NCBI GenBank assembly: GCA_964394845.1
Contig: CAYMZB010000091.1
Span: 1 to 21,509, forward strand
Origin: CAYMZB01 sp964394845
Lineage (GTDB): Bacteria; Patescibacteriota; Microgenomatia; Daviesbacterales; UBA10151
Reading direction: 5' to 3'
DNA length: 21,509 nucleotides
Positions 19,393 to 21,509 of this stretch are shown in pieces. The notes beneath the pieces are model-generated. The model saw only the letters and a list, made by a program, of their open reading frames with translations, did no database searches and was not told the origin of the DNA. The stretch's first letter is position 1, and each line of letters begins with the position of its first letter. The position numbers and the translations under genes were made by a program.

Positions 19393-21411
19393 CTAGTCCG
19401 GCATTGCATTTGCACTCAGATCATCCAATTTTGCCTTTAAAGCAGGGTATTTGTCAAGAGTGGGGTCATCTTGTAGTAGCTTTCCAGCAGCCTCTTTTGT
19501 TTTCAGGACAGCAGTTAAATCAGAAAATGAAGCTATTTTAAATTCAAATCTGCCTGACTGTTTACTGCCAAAAATTTCCCCTCCTCCTCTGATTTTTAAA
19601 TCCAGTTCAGCTAGTTTTAAACCATTATCAATAGTTTCTAAATTCTTCAATCTTGAAACATTTTCTTTGCTTGGGTTTTCACTAAAGAGTAAACAATAAG
19701 ATTGTTTAGACCCTCTTCCAACTCTCCCCCTTAGTTGGTGTAACTGGGAAAGGCCAAACCGTTCAGAGGATTCTATAAGCATAATTGTGGCATTGGAAAC
19801 ATCAACACCGACTTCTACTACTGAGGTTGAAACTAAAATATCTATTTGCTTGTTTTTAAATTTTTCCATTACTTCCATTTTTTCCTTGCTTTTTAACCTG
19901 CCGTGTAAAAGCCCCAGTTTAAGTTTAGGAAAGACTTGCTTTTGTAATCTTTCAAATTCCAGTGTGGCAGCTTTTGCTGACTTCATTGTTTCTGACTGCT
20001 CAATTAATGGGGTAATAATATATGCCTGTTCTCCTTTTTTGATTTTTTCTGCTATAAATTTATAAGCATCTGCTCTCTTTTTTTGGGGAACAACATGGGT
20101 TTTAATTTGTAATCTCTCTTTAGGGAGTTCATCAATAATTGATAAATCCAAATCACCGTATACGGTTAATGCAACTGTTCTGGGTATTGGTGTGGCAGTC
20201 ATTGTTAAAAAATGAGGCAGTTTTGCTTTGCTTCTAAGTTCACTTCGCTGTTTTACCCCAAACCTTTGTTGTTCGTCCACAATAATTAACCCAACATTTT
20301 CTGTATTTAATTTTTTTGATAAAACCGCATGGGTACCAATAACTATGTCAGACTCTTCCACTTTTTTTCTGCTTCCTGTATAAATGCCGATTTTTATTCT
20401 GTAAGGCTTTAGTAATTTAGAAAGTGTCTGAAAATGTTGGAATGCCAAAATTTCAGTTGGCGCCATAAAAAGTGTTCTTAGTTTGTTTTGAAAAACAAGA
20501 TATGCAACTGCAGCTGCTACTACTGTTTTGCCGGCGCCCACTTCTCCCTGTACTAACCTATTCATAGGTTGTTTTTTGCTTAAATCATTTAATACTTCTT
20601 TTAAAGCTCTTGCTTGAGCCTCAGTTAATTTGAAAGGAAGACTTTCAATAAATTTCTTAAGACTCTTTGGATTAATTTTTAAAGGCTTGACCAAAGGCTT
20701 TTTATTCCATTCAAGTCTGGTTTTTTGTGAAGCCAGGGAAACAAAAAAAAGTTCGTCAAAACCTAATCTTTCTCTTGCTTTTTCAGCCATCTGCCAACTA
20801 TCAGGGAAATGGATTTGAGTTATAGATGCTGCAAGGGTTAACATATTGTTTCTAATTGAATCCGGCAGCGGATCATTGATTTGAGTTGAAATTTCCGGTA
20901 TTAGACTGGAGATCTTAGCTCTTAGCCATTTGGAGGATAATCCTTCTGTTTCAGAATAAATTGGAACTAACCTTCCGGTGTGTAGAGTTTTATTGTTATT
21001 TGTAGAGCTTGTAGTTTTCTCCCATCTTGGGACCATTATTGATAATTTATTTTTATATTTAGTCAGTTTACCGGAGATTTGCAGTTTATCTCCTGTTTGG
21101 ATTTGTTTAGTAAGCCAGCCTTGATTAAACCAGGTCAAGGTTATGGGTGAGGTGCCGTCATTAAAGATAGCTTGGGTTAAAATTTTTCTGGATCTTGTAT
21201 AGATATTTTTAATTGACCATATTTCGCCAATGCAAGTTACAACCTGGTTGATTTGTGCATCTTTTATAGAGACAGTCTCTGAAAAATCATCATACCTAAA
21301 GGGAAAATTATAAATTAAATTTTCTACTGTTTCTATTCCAAGTTTTTTTAACTTCCAAAGTGTTCCCGGCCCAATACCGGTAACCTCTGTAAGAGAAGTC
21401 TTTAAATGCAT
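19393..21411 (-). CDS. recG: ATP-dependent DNA helicase RecG
   Basis: Superfamily 2 branch-migration helicase that regresses stalled forks. 672 residues, near the usual 690. An N-terminal wedge begins with a helix-hairpin-helix (VTGIGPGTLWKLKKLGIETVENLI), then an OB-fold (CIGEIWSIKNIYTRSRKI). Helicase motifs are Walker A GEVGAGKT (289-296), motif II DEQQRFGV (379-386; many RecGs have DEQH), motif III TATPIPRT (405-412), motif V STSVVEVGVDV and motif VI QLRGRVGRG. All are intact. It is the first complete gene of the minus-strand block. Confidence 0.97.
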   Translation of the reverse strand: MHLKTSLTEVTGIGPGTLWKLKKLGIETVENLIYNFPFRYDDFSETVSIKDAQINQVVTCIGEIWSIKNIYTRSRKILTQAIFNDGTSPITLTWFNQGWLTKQIQTGDKLQISGKLTKYKNKLSIMVPRWEKTTSSTNNNKTLHTGRLVPIYSETEGLSSKWLRAKISSLIPEISTQINDPLPDSIRNNMLTLAASITQIHFPDSWQMAEKARERLGFDELFFVSLASQKTRLEWNKKPLVKPLKINPKSLKKFIESLPFKLTEAQARALKEVLNDLSKKQPMNRLVQGEVGAGKTVVAAAVAYLVFQNKLRTLFMAPTEILAFQHFQTLSKLLKPYRIKIGIYTGSRKKVEESDIVIGTHAVLSKKLNTENVGLIIVDEQQRFGVKQRSELRSKAKLPHFLTMTATPIPRTVALTVYGDLDLSIIDELPKERLQIKTHVVPQKKRADAYKFIAEKIKKGEQAYIITPLIEQSETMKSAKAATLEFERLQKQVFPKLKLGLLHGRLKSKEKMEVMEKFKNKQIDILVSTSVVEVGVDVSNATIMLIESSERFGLSQLHQLRGRVGRGSKQSYCLLFSENPSKENVSRLKNLETIDNGLKLAELDLKIRGGGEIFGSKQSGRFEFKIASFSDLTAVLKTKEAAGKLLQDDPTLDKYPALKAKLDDLSANAMPD

Positions 21412-21427
21412 ACCCTAAATTTTAGCA

Positions 21428-21509
21428 CTAATTATTTAAAGTAGTAAGAAGAGGCAGGAAGGAAAAAAGTATTATTGCAATTCCGGCAATTACAGACAAA
21501 ATTATCCAG
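21428..21509 (-). CDS. C-terminal end of a membrane protein, partial
   Basis: The minus-strand frame is open from the window edge to a TAG at 21428-21430 and gives 26 residues (WIILSVIAGIAIILFSFLPL, then LTTLNN), a typical terminal membrane helix. It ends 16 bases before the recG start, matching the tight spacing of this block. The rest lies beyond the window, so the family cannot be named, and an open frame this short could be chance. Confidence 0.45.
   Translation of the reverse strand, partial: WIILSVIAGIAIILFSFLPLLTTLNN

Noticed and set aside
1..21509. UGA recoded as glycine (as in SR1/Gracilibacteria)
   Set aside because: TGA ends several genes at the expected length (hicB, pilO, the pilin at 4165), and no conserved gene shows an internal in-frame TGA.

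Overview
The window looks like a chromosomal segment from an AT-rich, small-genome bacterium of the Candidate Phyla Radiation (Patescibacteria). Microgenomates is my best guess. The basis is a monoderm-style type IV pilus locus (PilT, PilC, PilD, PilM, PilN, PilO, many pilins, no secretin in view), tightly packed or overlapping genes, few clear Shine-Dalgarno sites, and a reduced rpsP-trmD operon lacking rimM and rplS. TGA acts as an ordinary stop. The lineage is inferred from gene content only.

Layout. Positions 1-16493 (plus strand) hold a long pilus operon: the 3' part of pilT, pilC, a strongly initiated pilin, the prepilin peptidase pilD, an inserted hicBA toxin-antitoxin pair, five tandem pilin genes, an inserted AbiEii-type toxin-antitoxin pair, a further pilin, two successive minor-pilin sets (GspH/I/J/PilX-like, then GspI/J/PilX-like, ending in a 597-residue probable tip protein), then pilM-pilN-pilO. 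Positions 16477-21509 (minus strand) hold housekeeping genes, in transcription order: a membrane protein fragment, recG, rpmF, nusB, an acyl-carrier-protein-like gene, rnc, rpsP, khpA, trmD. The two blocks converge, and pilO and trmD overlap by 17 bases at their 3' ends.

The most unusual content is a family of very short palindromic elements inserted inside protein-coding sequence. Six copies are seen: 2092-2118, 4653-4739, 5303-5329, 8851-8907, 9919-9945 and, on the minus strand, 17815-17871. They come in three sizes, 27, 57 and 87 bp. The larger ones are concentric hairpins, each tier adding 30 bp. The 87-bp copy is exactly the 57-bp copy at 8851 plus one 30-bp insertion into its loop, flanked by a repeated GTTTA. 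In five prepilin genes the insertion lies at the TTTAC that encodes Phe-Thr of the prepilin cleavage site (G^FT), duplicating that site and adding 10, 20 or 30 codons to the leader peptide, which the peptidase later removes. A sixth prepilin has an unrelated palindrome at the same site. The copy in rnc adds a C-terminal tail to RNase III, and its flanking TTGAC forms part of a probable rpsP promoter. Other short repeats are also tolerated in genes: a CCCGATT hairpin in a pilin leader, a GFAQG-type insert in pilD, and heptanucleotide repeats before pilM, before a GspH-like gene and inside trmD.

The pilus genes would act together: PilD trims prepilins, PilC with the PilM/N/O platform and ATPases assembles and retracts the fibre, the GspG-like pilins form the shaft or alternative shafts, and the minor pilins with the large PilX-like protein probably form the tip. 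The ACP-like protein lacks the phosphopantetheine serine, so it is unlikely to be a conventional acyl carrier.
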